Assembly: GCF_008807415.1 (NCBI RefSeq)
Contig: NZ_CP043626.1
Coordinates: 2,542,001-2,606,000, forward strand
Direction: 5' to 3'
Origin: Pseudomonas denitrificans (nom. rej.)
GTDB taxonomy: Bacteria; Pseudomonadota; Gammaproteobacteria; Pseudomonadales; Pseudomonadaceae
Length of the DNA stretch: 64,000 nt
The notes beneath the pieces were generated by a model. The model saw nothing but the letters and a program-made list of their open reading frames with translations. It did no database searches and was not told the DNA's origin. Shown here piece by piece: positions 50,425 to 59,624 of the stretch. How positions within the stretch are numbered: the stretch's first letter is position 1; each line of letters opens with the position of its first letter. The position numbers were made by a program, and so were the translations under genes.

Positions 50425-51348
50425 ATGACCATGCACCTGAATACCTTCGCCCAGCCCGATGCCACCACCCCGGCCCAGGAACTGGTGCCTTCGCGCTACG
50501 CCCTGCGCGTGGGCGAGATCGACGTGCTGGTGGTCAGCGACGGCGTGCTGCCGCTGCCGACCGAAACCATGTCGACCAACGCCACCCCGGAAGAGCGCGC
50601 GGCGTGGTTCAAGGAAATGTACCTGGGCCCGGACATGTTCGACTGGGCACTGAACGTGCTGGTGGTGCGCAGCGGTGAGCAGACCATCCTGGTCGACGCC
50701 GGCCTGGGCAACCAGTTCCCCGGTTTCCCCCGCGCCGGGCAGTTCCCCAAGCGCCTGAAGGATGCCGGCATCGAGCTGTCGTCGATTACCGATATCGTGA
50801 TCACCCACATGCACATGGACCACATCGGCGGGCTGCTCACCGACACCGTGAAGAACGGCCTGAGCCCCGAGGTGCGTATCCACGTCACGGCCACCGAAGT
50901 CGACTTCTGGAAGATCCCCGACTTCAGCCTGACCGAGATGCCGCAGCCGGTGCCGGACGTCCTGCGGCGCACCGCCAACGAGTTCATGGCCCACTACGAG
51001 AGCCGCCTGCACATCTTCGAGGACGAGCTCCAGGTAGCGCCGGGCGTGGTGGCGAAGCTCACCGGCGGCCACACCCCCGGCCACTGCATCGTCTACGTCG
51101 ATTCTGCCGGCGAGCGCCTGACCTTTGCCGGTGATGCACTGTTCCCGGTGGCCTTCGACCATCCGGAATGGCACAACGGCTTCGAACACGACCCGGAAGA
51201 GTCGGTCCACGTGCGGGTGCGCCTGCTGCGCGAGGCGGCGGCCAGTGGCGAACTGTTCGTCGCCACCCACCTGCCCTTCCCCTCGGTGGGGCGCGTGGCC
51301 ATCGACGGTGAAGCCTTCCGCTGGATCGCCGGCTTCTGGGATTACTGA
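50425..51348 (+). CDS. MBL-fold metallo-hydrolase
   Basis: A 307-residue metallo-beta-lactamase-fold enzyme. The dinuclear zinc motif is THMHMDHIGG, with further ligands in GGHTPGHC, FAGDALF and VATHLPFPS. Its layout is similar to methyl parathion hydrolase and AidC-like lactonases. It has AACAGGAGAACC before the start and no clear signal peptide. It follows the NDH-2-like gene and ends at a terminator. The substrate (lactone, ester or organophosphate-like) is not predictable here. Confidence 0.9.
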   Translation: MTMHLNTFAQPDATTPAQELVPSRYALRVGEIDVLVVSDGVLPLPTETMSTNATPEERAAWFKEMYLGPDMFDWALNVLVVRSGEQTILVDAGLGNQFPGFPRAGQFPKRLKDAGIELSSITDIVITHMHMDHIGGLLTDTVKNGLSPEVRIHVTATEVDFWKIPDFSLTEMPQPVPDVLRRTANEFMAHYESRLHIFEDELQVAPGVVAKLTGGHTPGHCIVYVDSAGERLTFAGDALFPVAFDHPEWHNGFEHDPEESVHVRVRLLREAAASGELFVATHLPFPSVGRVAIDGEAFRWIAGFWDY

Positions 51349-51363
51349 CAGCCAGCGCCGGAC

Positions 51364-51396
51364 AGCCCCGCCCCGCTCGTGCGGGACGGGGCTTTC
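51364..51396 (+). terminator. Rho-independent terminator after MBL gene
   Basis: AGCCCCG (51364-51370) pairs with CGGGGCT (51387-51393), with additional CCGC/GCGG pairing inside, followed by a short TTC. Stop codon is 15 bases upstream. Confidence 0.75.
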
Positions 51397-51483
51397 GCGT
51401 CAGTCCGATTTCAGCGGAGAAGACCCACGGCTGATGTACCATGCCGCGCCGAAACCTCCGGCAAACTCCCTGTCTGGCTGCCT

Positions 51484-52227
51484 ATGTCCTCCAACGCGCT
51501 GTACACCGACCTGTCCTCCTACTACGACCTGATGTGCGCCGACATCGACTACCAGGCGCAGAGCCACTGCGTGCGCCGCCTGCACCAGTTGTTCGGCAAC
51601 CAGGGGCGCCGGCACCTGGACCTCGCCTGCGGGACCGGGCCGCACGTGCGCCACTTCCTCGACTTCGGCTACGCGAGCGCCGGCCTGGACCTCAACCAGC
51701 CGATGCTGGACATCGCCCAGCAGCGCTGCCCCGAGGCAAGTTTCAGCTGTCACGACATGGCGAGCTTCCGCGTCGACGAGCCGCTGGACCTGATCACCTG
51801 CTTCCTCTACTCGATCCACTACAACCCCGGCGTGGTACAGCTGCAGGCGTGCCTGGCGAGCGTGCACGAGGCGCTCGCGGACGGCGGCGTGTTCTGCTTC
51901 AACAGCGTGGACAAGGCGCTGATCGACAACAGCTCCTTCGTGCGCCACTCGGTCGAACACGAGGGTAGCCAGTTCACCTTCGGCTCGGGCTGGTACTACG
52001 GCGGCGCGGGCGAGCGCCAGGCGCTGCGCCTGAGCATCGAGAAGACCAGCGCCGGCGAGACCCAGGCCTGGCAGGACGAACACGCCATGGTCGCCCTGAC
52101 TTTCGCCGAGCTGCAGCGCCTGCTGGAGCCGCTCTTCGAGGTGCAGGTCTTCGAGCACGACTACGAGCGCATCACGCCCTGGGAGGGCAGCTCGGGCAAC
52201 GCATTGTTCGTCTGCGTAAAGCGCTGA
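51484..52227 (+). CDS. Class I SAM-dependent methyltransferase
   Basis: A 247-residue cytosolic methyltransferase. ATG 51484 is preferred. The SAM motif I is HLDLACGTGPHVRHF, followed by AGLDLNQPMLDIAQ (motif II) and DLITCFLYSIHY (motif IV region). It belongs to the UbiE/YcgJ-like superfamily and has an extra beta-rich C-terminal segment (FTFGSGWYYGG) as in glycine- or small-molecule N-methyltransferase relatives. Substrate unknown. It converges on the DUF2235 gene. Confidence 0.9.
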   Translation: MSSNALYTDLSSYYDLMCADIDYQAQSHCVRRLHQLFGNQGRRHLDLACGTGPHVRHFLDFGYASAGLDLNQPMLDIAQQRCPEASFSCHDMASFRVDEPLDLITCFLYSIHYNPGVVQLQACLASVHEALADGGVFCFNSVDKALIDNSSFVRHSVEHEGSQFTFGSGWYYGGAGERQALRLSIEKTSAGETQAWQDEHAMVALTFAELQRLLEPLFEVQVFEHDYERITPWEGSSGNALFVCVKR

Positions 52228-52254
52228 GGCGACCTTCCCGGTACGCCCTCTCCC

Positions 52255-53307
52255 TCAGCGAATCTTGCCCACCGGCGTGAAATTGCCGGTGAGATGTCCA
52301 CCCACGGTGTTCTTCGGCTTGTACTGGGCGTCGTGCTTGAGGCGTTCCTCCACGCTCGGGTCGATCGCCTCCTGGCCGAACGAGGTGTTGCCGATATCCC
52401 GGTAATGCGGCTGGGTGAACTGGCTGTAGGCGCCGCCGAGGAACTCCTTGTAGGAGTTGGTGATGGGGAGGGTCGTGGTGGGCAGGCTCGGGGTCTTGCC
52501 GGTGTCCACCGCCAGCCCGCACTCGATGGCCTTGTTGATCATCCACACCAGCGCGATATCCGACAGGCTGTTGTCCGCATAGCCGCCGCCGACGTTGGCA
52601 TGGGCGCCGGAGAACCACACCTGTTCCACCCGCTGGTTGGGCTTGCTCTTGGGGTCCCACAGCGTGCACTGGTAATTCTTGCGCCACTCGTCGATGGCCA
52701 ATGCGTGGAAGGCGTTGTGCACGATCGAGCTGAGCTCGGTGTCATGGAATTCGTAGTAGGCCTTGTTGAACCAGTCGAACGACTCCAGCGGCACGCCCAG
52801 CGCGCCCACGGTGTCCCAGATGCCGAGCATGTGGATGGTGATCTCCCGCGAGAAGCTGCCCCTGAACAGCCTGGCGCGCTCGGAGTCGGCGCCCTCGTCG
52901 CGGGTGCGGTAGAGCCCGTAGGCCTCGTTCGTCAGGTTGATGTGCTCGGGCTTGAGCAGCCCGGCGTTGCGGATCAGCCCCACCAGGCTGCGGGCCGTGT
53001 AGGCGCCCCGGCTGAAGCCGAACACATAGACCTGATCGCCGGCCTCGTAGGTACTGACCAGTTGCCGGTAGCCGTCGAGGATATTCTCTGAAAGCCCCAC
53101 GCCGAATGCCCCGCCGGCCAGGCGGTCGTACCACGCGGTGCCGACGCCCTTGTCGTACCACTTGGCCTGCTGGGTGCCGTTGCTGTCCGCGGGAAGGATG
53201 GAAGCATGCAGCTTCCAGACGTTGGTACTTTTACTGCCCTTGATCTCGGACTTCGCGTCCGGGGTATTCCAGGTCCCGTCAAAGGAAATGATGATTTTCT
53301 TGGGCAT
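52255..53307 (-). CDS. DUF2235 phospholipase/hydrolase-like protein
   Basis: A 350-residue protein of the DUF2235 family, an alpha/beta-hydrolase group that includes the Tle1-type phospholipase effectors of type VI secretion. The family opening KIIISFDGTWNTPD and nucleophile elbow YVFGFSRGAYTAR are clear; LGIWDTVGALG and FSGAHANVGGGYAD supply the Asp and His regions. It is short compared with Tle1 and has no VgrG, Hcp or immunity-like gene beside it, so an effector role is not supported by context. Confidence 0.9.
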   Translation of the reverse strand: MPKKIIISFDGTWNTPDAKSEIKGSKSTNVWKLHASILPADSNGTQQAKWYDKGVGTAWYDRLAGGAFGVGLSENILDGYRQLVSTYEAGDQVYVFGFSRGAYTARSLVGLIRNAGLLKPEHINLTNEAYGLYRTRDEGADSERARLFRGSFSREITIHMLGIWDTVGALGVPLESFDWFNKAYYEFHDTELSSIVHNAFHALAIDEWRKNYQCTLWDPKSKPNQRVEQVWFSGAHANVGGGYADNSLSDIALVWMINKAIECGLAVDTGKTPSLPTTTLPITNSYKEFLGGAYSQFTQPHYRDIGNTSFGQEAIDPSVEERLKHDAQYKPKNTVGGHLTGNFTPVGKIR

Positions 53308-53607
53308 GCCCTTTCTCCAGGGTCAGTGGCTCTGACTGCTCGGAACGTCCCGGTTCCTGGCCCATCCCCCGGTATCGCCCTCGACAGTGAACTGTAGCCC
53401 CCGGTCCGGACTGTCGACAGACTCGTGAGAACCACCTCCATTGGCATACCGTGCTGGCGGATTGCCTTCCCGCTACACATATGGTTAGGTGCCCTGGCCC
53501 CGAACGACTCCGCCGAGTACGCCAGAGGCGGCCTGGAGTGCCGGGTCCGCGCCCGCCACAGCTCCGCTGCCCGGCTCCCTTTGCTACGCCTTCACTGACG
53601 CGAACCC
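53308..53607. other. Divergent intergenic region, no gene recognised
   Basis: These 300 bases separate the DUF2235 gene from the diguanylate cyclase gene. No convincing promoter, repeat or small gene was recognised. Confidence 0.4.
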
Positions 53608-54768
53608 ATGGTCACCACTGTCATCCTCAGCATGCTCTGCGTGCACCTGCTTTGTTTCAGCGTCATGTTCCTGCTGATCAGCACCCGGCTGAACGGCAAG
53701 AAAATGGGCATGGAAGTCTTCGCCCTGGGCAATTTCCTGCTGGGGCTCGCCTACATCCTGCAGCTGCTCGGCGGCCCGGCGCACTGGGGGGCGATGAGTG
53801 TCGTCAACCACACGATGACCCTCTGCGCCCCTGTCGCCTACGTCCTTGGCGCCCTGCGCTTCTTCGATCGACCGACCGCCGTGTGGCGGCCATTGCTCAC
53901 ACTGGCTGCCCTCTACACGGCATTGCAGCTCACGGTGCAATCCGCCCTCGGAAGTGAAGCGCGCCATGCGCTGCTGGCGGGCTCGTGCGCCCTGCTGTTC
54001 CTGGGCATGGCCGTGGCAGTGCTCTATGCCCGGCAGAACGTCGCCCGGGACCTGCGCGTCGAGATGATCGTGTTCGCCGTACTGATTGGCGGCATCTGTG
54101 CGCTGAACGCCGCGAAGTTCGCGATGATCCTCCAGGGCGGGCTGGCGGCGCTGGACATGAACAGCGGCTTCCAGAAAGTCTTCTACCTCTACATGTCATT
54201 CCTCGGCACCGTGCTGCCGCCCTGCGCCGTCTGGCTGGTGCTGCGGCGCCTGACGGATGAGCTGCGCACCATGGCCGCCCATGACCCGCTGACGCAATTA
54301 CTGAACCGTCGCGGGCTGGTCGAGGGGCTGGAAGCGCACTTCCGCTCCCGCAACGCCGGGCCTGCCTACCTGCTGATCGTGGACATCGATCACTTCAAGC
54401 AGATCAACGACAACCACGGCCACAAGGTCGGCGATCTCGTGCTGTCTCATGTGGCCCAGGTGCTCAAGGCCACCGCTCGCAAAGGCGACCTGACGTGCCG
54501 GCTGGGCGGCGAGGAGTTCGTCCTCGTCGGCCTGGACATGGACAGGACAGGCGCCCTGCAACTGGCCGAACGCGCCCGCGCGGCCATCGAAAAAAGCGAA
54601 GTACCGGGCGCGACGCCGGACCAGCCGATCCGTTGCACCGCCACCATCGGCGTCTCGGAAGCCTTCACCGGCACGCAGGCGCTCGACGAGTACCTGCAGC
54701 AGGCTGACCGCGCGCTCTACCGTGGCAAGACTGCCGGGCGCAATCGCGTCGAAGGGGCTTTCGCGTAG
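53608..54768 (+). CDS. Membrane-bound diguanylate cyclase (GGDEF)
   Basis: A 386-residue protein. Six or seven membrane helices occupy residues 1-210 (MVTTVILSMLCVHLLCFSVM to FLGTVLPPCAVWLVL). The cytosolic GGDEF domain follows, with DPLTQLLNRRG, a signature motif GGEEF in CRLGGEEFVLVG, and DIDHFKQINDNHGHKVGD. The active site is intact, so it should make c-di-GMP in response to a signal sensed in the membrane. An inhibitory RxxD site is not obvious. It converges on the small membrane protein gene. Confidence 0.94.
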   Translation: MVTTVILSMLCVHLLCFSVMFLLISTRLNGKKMGMEVFALGNFLLGLAYILQLLGGPAHWGAMSVVNHTMTLCAPVAYVLGALRFFDRPTAVWRPLLTLAALYTALQLTVQSALGSEARHALLAGSCALLFLGMAVAVLYARQNVARDLRVEMIVFAVLIGGICALNAAKFAMILQGGLAALDMNSGFQKVFYLYMSFLGTVLPPCAVWLVLRRLTDELRTMAAHDPLTQLLNRRGLVEGLEAHFRSRNAGPAYLLIVDIDHFKQINDNHGHKVGDLVLSHVAQVLKATARKGDLTCRLGGEEFVLVGLDMDRTGALQLAERARAAIEKSEVPGATPDQPIRCTATIGVSEAFTGTQALDEYLQQADRALYRGKTAGRNRVEGAFA

Positions 54769-54780
54769 CAGCCGTGCCGG

Positions 54781-55266
54781 CTAGTTCCAGCGAAGGTTGA
54801 GAACGAGGAAGTTCAGCAGCACCCAGACGACCAGCACCAGGTGCGTCAGCTGCAGCCCTTCCTGGCGTATCCAGTAGCCGAACCAGAGGCCGCCCAGCAG
54901 CATGGCGAAGAGGAAGGCCAGCGCCGCGCTGAGGCCGAGGTTCAGCCAGGGCCTGGCGGCGACGAGGCCGTCGCCCAGCAGCAGCTCGTAGCAGCCAGCC
55001 CAGGCAGCCAGCACCGCAACCGCCTGCAGCAGGACGACGACGATCAGCGCCAGGCGATGCAGCGCCGGCGAGGCCAGTGCGCGCGCGAGCAAGGGGAAGT
55101 CGATGGCGGGAGGCTGGCGCAGCGGCGCCATCGCCATGGTCGCGCCGACCGCTGCGACCGAGCTGGAGAAGGCGTGCAGGTTGTTGATCAGTGCGATGCT
55201 CAGCCAGAGACTGAAACCCAGGAAGCAGGTGGCCTGGAAAATCATCAGTGAAGTGTGGGTGTCCAT
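54781..55266 (-). CDS. Small integral membrane protein, DUF2165-like
   Basis: A 161-residue protein with four predicted helices (MIFQATCFLGFSLWLSIALI, LHRLALIVVVLLQAVAVLA, LNLGLSAALAFLFAMLLGG, LVLVVWVLLNFLVLNL). The ALINNLHAFSS segment after helix 1 is reminiscent of DUF2165 proteins; the assignment is moderate. It starts at ATG 55266. The promoter has the geometry of SoxR/MerR control, so it may respond to redox-active compounds. Confidence 0.8.
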   Translation of the reverse strand: MDTHTSLMIFQATCFLGFSLWLSIALINNLHAFSSSVAAVGATMAMAPLRQPPAIDFPLLARALASPALHRLALIVVVLLQAVAVLAAWAGCYELLLGDGLVAARPWLNLGLSAALAFLFAMLLGGLWFGYWIRQEGLQLTHLVLVVWVLLNFLVLNLRWN

Positions 55267-55343
55267 ACCGGGTCCTTGTGCGGTCATGTGCCGAATGCGC
55301 CGGCCCGCCGCCCGGAACAGCGGCGGCAGGCAGGCCCGGACGG

Positions 55344-55374
55344 ACTCTAGGACCTCAACCTAGGTTGAGGTCAA
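55344..55374 (-). promoter_or_regulatory. SoxR/MerR-type promoter with 22-bp perfect palindrome
   Basis: On the minus strand TTGACC (55369-55374) and TAGAGT (55344-55349) are 19 bases apart. A perfect 22-bp palindrome with half GACCTCAACCT (55351-55372) covers the -35 edge and spacer. The CCTCAA...TTGAGG core matches the known SoxR box pattern. It drives the small membrane protein gene. No soxR gene is in the window. Confidence 0.78.
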
Positions 55375-55405
55375 CACAGCGCATGACCCGGGTTCAGCCC
55401 CCGCG

Positions 55406-57904
55406 TCAGAAAGCCCCCTGCAGCGTGACCATGAAGTTGCGCGGCTCGCCGTAGAAGTTGCCCCAGGAAACGGCCCCCACGCTCTGGTAGTACTTCTTGT
55501 CGAACAGGTTGTTGCCGTTGAGCGCGACGGTCCAGTGGTCGTCGATGCGATAGCCCAGGCGGCCATTCCAGATGGCGTAGTCCGACTGCACCGACGTGAC
55601 GTTCCCACTGCGCACGGAGACGTCGCTCTGGGCCGTCACACCCGCGCCCACGTTCCAGCGATCCAGTTCCCCGGCCAGCTGGTAGTCAGCCCAGGCGCGG
55701 AACAGGTGGCGCGGGAAATAGGTGGTGGTGAAGGTCGGTTCCTGCGGGTTTTCCTCAGCGCTGTTGAGGTACTTGGTCTGGGTGTAGGTGTAGCCGGCCA
55801 ACAGTTGCAGCCGGTCGATGACCTCGCCACTGACTTCCGCCTCGAAGCCCTGCGCCCGGACCTTGCCTACGTCGGTGTAGCAGTAGCCGTCGGAGGAGCC
55901 GAGGCAGGTGGTGTCGTAGTTGGCTTCCGCGCGATGCTCCTCGACCGTGCGGAAGAGGTTGAATGCCGTGTTGACGCGGCCGTCCAGCAACTCCCCCTTG
56001 ATGCCAAGTTCGTAGCTGGCCCCGGTCTTGGGTTGCAGCGGGCTGCCGGACTCGTCGGTGTAGGTGCTCTGCGGCTGGAAGATATCCGCGTAGCTGGTGT
56101 AGACGGACCACTGGTCGTTGAGGTCGTAGATCAGCGCCGCAAACGGCGTGACCTGGCCGTTTTCCTGGCTGCGGTCGTGCTGCCAGTAGTCCCAGGCCTG
56201 GGTGTAGGAATCGCGGCTGTTGCGATACCAGCTGACACGCGAGCCAAGGACGAAGGTCAGCGGCTCGGCGAGCTTCAGGCGCAGGGTGGCGTAGGTGCCG
56301 AACTGCCTCGTGTCCGACTCGGTGGGAATCGGGCCGCCACGGTAGGAGTTGGGGGCATAGAAATCATCCGCCGGCTCGGGAATGTGCGGGTTGGGGTGGA
56401 ACGGGTCCTGGGTAGCGCCCAAGAGGCTCGACATGTTGATCAATGCCCAGCGGTCATGGGTCTTGGCGCGGCTGGCGTTGGCGCCGACTGTCAGTTCGTG
56501 CTGCAGGCCGAAGGCATCGAATTTGCCGTCCAGGTAGGCATCGAAGCCATAGTCGGTCTGGTCGTAGTCGAACAGCCCGGAATACACCGAGGAAGGCGCC
56601 GAGGTCGCGCCCGGCGCAACGCCGCCTGAGGTCTCGGACAGCGCGTATTTCATGTTCTGGTCGTTGTGGGTCCAGACGCCAGCGAACTTGAAGGCCCAGT
56701 CCTCATTCAGCTGCTGGGACAGATCGGCGAACAGCGTGGTGCGCTCGCTCTCCCAGTTGTTCCAGGATGCGCCCAGGCAGGTCGAGCGACTGAGCTTCAG
56801 GTCCTTGCCATTGCTGTAGCGCGGCAGGCCGTGCCAGCAGGGCGTCGCGTCGAGCTTTTCGTAGGCGACGCCCAGGCCCAGCGTCGTGTCGGGGCTGACG
56901 TCGTAATCCAGCGCGCCATAGAGAATCTGGTCATTGCGCTTGCCAACATCGTAGAAATACTGGCGATCCTGCAACGCCACCACGGTGCGACCGCGCAGCG
57001 TACCGGACTCGTTGAGCGGCCCACCGACATCCACCTGGCCACGATAGTTGTCCCACGAGCCGGCCGAGAGCGACAGCCTGGTTTGCGGCACACCCTGGCC
57101 ACGCTTGCGGACGAAGTTCACCCCGCCGGTGGAGCTTCCCGAACCCTTCATCATGCCCGCCGCGCCCTTGAGTACTTCAACGCGATCGTAGAAGGCCATG
57201 TCCCCGGAAAAGCTGTTGGCCTGCACGTACTCGCCACCGACATCCAGCGGCACGCCGTCGTACTGGTACTGCCCCTGCATCATGAAGCCACGGGAATAGA
57301 AATACTTGCCGCCCATGGGCGACTCGTACACGGCGATTCCCGGCGTCTTCTCCATCGCCTGATCGATGGTGGTGATGTTCTGGTCATCCATGTAGCGGCG
57401 GGTCAGGACGGTGACCGACTGCGGCGTCTCGCGCAGGCTGTGCGCGCCCTTGCCGATGCTCACCGCGCGGGCGCTGTAGGAGTTGGTGCCCTCGGTGGTC
57501 GGGTCCAGCAGTTGGCTGGAGACGGTGGTGGCATCCATCTCCAGCACCGCGTCCGACGGCGCCGGCACCAGGCCGTAGCCACCGTTGTCCAGGCGCCGCA
57601 CCGTCAGATTCGTCCCCGACAGGATGCGGGCGAAGCCGTCCTCGACGCCGTACTCTCCGTTCAACCCGCCACTGCGCTTGCCTTCGGTCAGGCCCGCATT
57701 CACCGAGATCGGGATGCCGGCGCGGCGCCCGAACTCGCCGAGCACCTGGTCCAGCGGGCCGGCGGGGATGGCGTACTGCTGGGTGCGGGTAGCGGTGGAT
57801 TCGGCCTGCACCGGCATGGCCGGCAGCAGGGTGAGCGTGGAGCAGGACAGCAGGGCCAGGCCAAGCGACTGGCGCAGGGCGCGGGTGATCGGGTGAAGCG
57901 TCAT
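55406..57904 (-). CDS. TonB-dependent siderophore receptor with signalling domain
   Basis: An 832-residue outer-membrane receptor. ATG 57904 is the start. A signal peptide is followed by an STN signalling domain (QQYAIPAGPLDQVLGEFGRRAGI, ending in LVPAPSD), the plug (ETPQSVTVLTRRYMDDQ; DRVEVLKGAAGMMKGSG) and a 22-strand barrel ending in aromatic Phe (VTLQGAF). The STN domain marks it as a transducer that signals through the FecR protein encoded just upstream to the ECF sigma factor. The ligand is a ferric siderophore of unknown type. Confidence 0.95.
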   Translation of the reverse strand: MTLHPITRALRQSLGLALLSCSTLTLLPAMPVQAESTATRTQQYAIPAGPLDQVLGEFGRRAGIPISVNAGLTEGKRSGGLNGEYGVEDGFARILSGTNLTVRRLDNGGYGLVPAPSDAVLEMDATTVSSQLLDPTTEGTNSYSARAVSIGKGAHSLRETPQSVTVLTRRYMDDQNITTIDQAMEKTPGIAVYESPMGGKYFYSRGFMMQGQYQYDGVPLDVGGEYVQANSFSGDMAFYDRVEVLKGAAGMMKGSGSSTGGVNFVRKRGQGVPQTRLSLSAGSWDNYRGQVDVGGPLNESGTLRGRTVVALQDRQYFYDVGKRNDQILYGALDYDVSPDTTLGLGVAYEKLDATPCWHGLPRYSNGKDLKLSRSTCLGASWNNWESERTTLFADLSQQLNEDWAFKFAGVWTHNDQNMKYALSETSGGVAPGATSAPSSVYSGLFDYDQTDYGFDAYLDGKFDAFGLQHELTVGANASRAKTHDRWALINMSSLLGATQDPFHPNPHIPEPADDFYAPNSYRGGPIPTESDTRQFGTYATLRLKLAEPLTFVLGSRVSWYRNSRDSYTQAWDYWQHDRSQENGQVTPFAALIYDLNDQWSVYTSYADIFQPQSTYTDESGSPLQPKTGASYELGIKGELLDGRVNTAFNLFRTVEEHRAEANYDTTCLGSSDGYCYTDVGKVRAQGFEAEVSGEVIDRLQLLAGYTYTQTKYLNSAEENPQEPTFTTTYFPRHLFRAWADYQLAGELDRWNVGAGVTAQSDVSVRSGNVTSVQSDYAIWNGRLGYRIDDHWTVALNGNNLFDKKYYQSVGAVSWGNFYGEPRNFMVTLQGAF

Positions 57905-58038
57905 GGGCAGAGGGTCCGTTTCTCGTTGTTGGCCCGCAGGTGCGAGCAGGGATTTCTCCCTAGGCCAAGCGAGAAACAAAAACCTGCCGACTTTTCGAGA
58001 ATTATTTTCATTGGCGCGATCTGGCGGTCTTCGCCGCT

Positions 58039-59034
58039 TTAACGCGGGCCCACCGTCACCCAGTAACGCGTGCGGCGCTGGATGCGCACCGGCAGGCTGT
58101 CCTGCAGCATCGCCAGCACCTGGTCGGTGTCGCCCAGCGGGTAGGAGCCGCTCAGGCGAATGCCCGCAACGGCGGGGTCGCAGCGCAGCAGGCCGGGGCG
58201 ATAGCGATCCAGCTCGGCGAGAAAGTCCGCCAGGCGCATGCGCTCGGCCACCAGGTAGCCGTCGACCCAGGCGCCGTCGTTCACGTCCAGCGCCTGCGGA
58301 ACGCTGACGCCGGCCGCGCCAATGCGGGCTTGCGAGCCAGCCTCGATCACCCTCGCCTCGCCGCCGGCCAGGGAACTGGCGGCGACACGGCCCTGGGTCA
58401 CCGCCAGCAGAGTGCCGCGCCCGTCGTTCTCGCGACGGACGCGAAAGCGCGTGCCCAGCGGTTGCAGCACGGCGTCGCCGCTGACGACCCGCAACGGCCG
58501 CCCGGCGCTGTCGCGGGCGGTGAGAATCTCGATCTCGCCGTAACGCAGGCGCAGCTCACGAACGCGGTCGGTGTAATGCAGATCGACCGCCGTGGCTGTG
58601 TTGAGCCACAGCTGCGTACCATCGGGCAGCGTGCGCTGCGTACGTTCGCCGGTTGCGGTGTGGTAATCCGCCATGGCGCCCTGCACCCAGGGCGTATCGC
58701 GCCCCTGCCAGGCCAGGCCACCGAGCAGGCCGAAGCCGACCAGCACCTTGAGCGCCTTGCGCCGGTCCATTTCGTCGTAGTGCCGGCGCCCGGCCAGTTG
58801 CCGCAGCAGCGGGTCGGCCAGCCGCCCGGCGTGGCGCTGCAGGCCCAGCGGGATGCTGCTCAGGCGCTGCCAGGCACGCTCGTGCTCGCTGTCGGCCTCA
58901 CGCCAGAGCAGCAACTGGCGCTGCTCGGCCTCGCTCATGCAGCCCGACTGGGCCAGGGTGAACCAGGCAATCGCCTGGTCGCGGATGACATCGGAAATCG
59001 GCCGGGAATCGCCGTCGCGGGACATGGCGCTCAT
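58039..59034 (-). CDS. FecR-type anti-sigma/sigma regulator
   Basis: A 331-residue inner-membrane regulator. ATG 59034 overlaps the sigma-factor stop (ATGA). The cytosolic N-terminal domain has AIAWFTLAQSGCMSEAEQRQ (DUF4880) and HERAWQRL. One membrane helix (ALKVLVGFGLLGGLAW) is followed by the periplasmic FecR domain (RTLPDGTQLWLNTATAVDL) and a C-terminal STN-like part that touches the receptor. It sits between sigma factor and receptor genes in the standard order. Confidence 0.94.
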   Translation of the reverse strand: MSAMSRDGDSRPISDVIRDQAIAWFTLAQSGCMSEAEQRQLLLWREADSEHERAWQRLSSIPLGLQRHAGRLADPLLRQLAGRRHYDEMDRRKALKVLVGFGLLGGLAWQGRDTPWVQGAMADYHTATGERTQRTLPDGTQLWLNTATAVDLHYTDRVRELRLRYGEIEILTARDSAGRPLRVVSGDAVLQPLGTRFRVRRENDGRGTLLAVTQGRVAASSLAGGEARVIEAGSQARIGAAGVSVPQALDVNDGAWVDGYLVAERMRLADFLAELDRYRPGLLRCDPAVAGIRLSGSYPLGDTDQVLAMLQDSLPVRIQRRTRYWVTVGPR

Positions 59035-59540
59035 TCGAACCGGCACGCGTAGCAGGCGGTGAAGGCCTTGCTCATCGCCTTCTGCACCTGGTTGACGCTC
59101 AGCTCCAGGCGCAGGGCGATCTGCGGGTAGGTCAGGCCGTCCAGTTGCGACATCAGGAAGATTTCCCGCACTTGCGGCGCGAGGCCGTGCAGGAGTTCGT
59201 CGATTTCCACCAGCGCTTCGATCAGCAGCAGGCGCTCTTCCTCCGAAGGGGCCACCGCCTCAGGCCGCGCGGCCAGCGCTTCCAGATAGGCACGCTCGAC
59301 CGCCTGGCGGCGCCAGCGGTTGATCAGCAGGCTGTTGGCGATGGTGGCGAGGTAGGCCAGCGGCTGGCGCAGGTCGGCGATGGCGCTGCGCGAACGCATC
59401 ACGCGCACGAAGGTGTCCTGGGCCAGGTCCTCGGCATCGGCTTGCTCGCCCAGGCGGCGACGCAGCCAGCCTTTCAGCCAGCCATGGTGGGCAATGTAAA
59501 GCCGCTCAACATCCCTTTCGAATGCCCGCTCGCTGTCCAT
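59031..59540 (-). CDS. FecI-type ECF sigma factor
   Basis: A 169-residue sigma-70 family protein with only regions 2 and 4: GEQADAEDLAQDTFVRVM (region 2) and LDGLTYPQIALRLELSVNQVQKAMSKAF (region 4). It is the iron-starvation type that transcribes the adjacent receptor gene when the siderophore is bound. A Fur box lies 18 bases before the start codon, so iron represses the system. Confidence 0.95.
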   Translation of the reverse strand: MDSERAFERDVERLYIAHHGWLKGWLRRRLGEQADAEDLAQDTFVRVMRSRSAIADLRQPLAYLATIANSLLINRWRRQAVERAYLEALAARPEAVAPSEEERLLLIEALVEIDELLHGLAPQVREIFLMSQLDGLTYPQIALRLELSVNQVQKAMSKAFTACYACRFE

Positions 59541-59557
59541 GAACGTCCAGTTTTGTT

Positions 59558-59576
59558 AAACATGATAATCGTTCTC
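59558..59576. promoter_or_regulatory. Fur box upstream of the ECF sigma gene
   Basis: The stretch AAACATGATAATCGTTCTC matches the 19-bp Fur consensus at 14 positions, including an unbroken GATAATC core. It sits immediately before the ECF sigma start codon, the expected place for iron control of a FecI-type gene. Confidence 0.82.
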
Positions 59577-59624
59577 AACAATACTGGATTTGCCCTGCCC
59601 TGCGCAATTCGGGCTGAACGCCGA

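Noticed and set aside
52255..53307. Type VI secretion toxin-immunity locus
   Set aside because: No secretion or immunity gene is adjacent; neighbours are a methyltransferase and a diguanylate cyclase.
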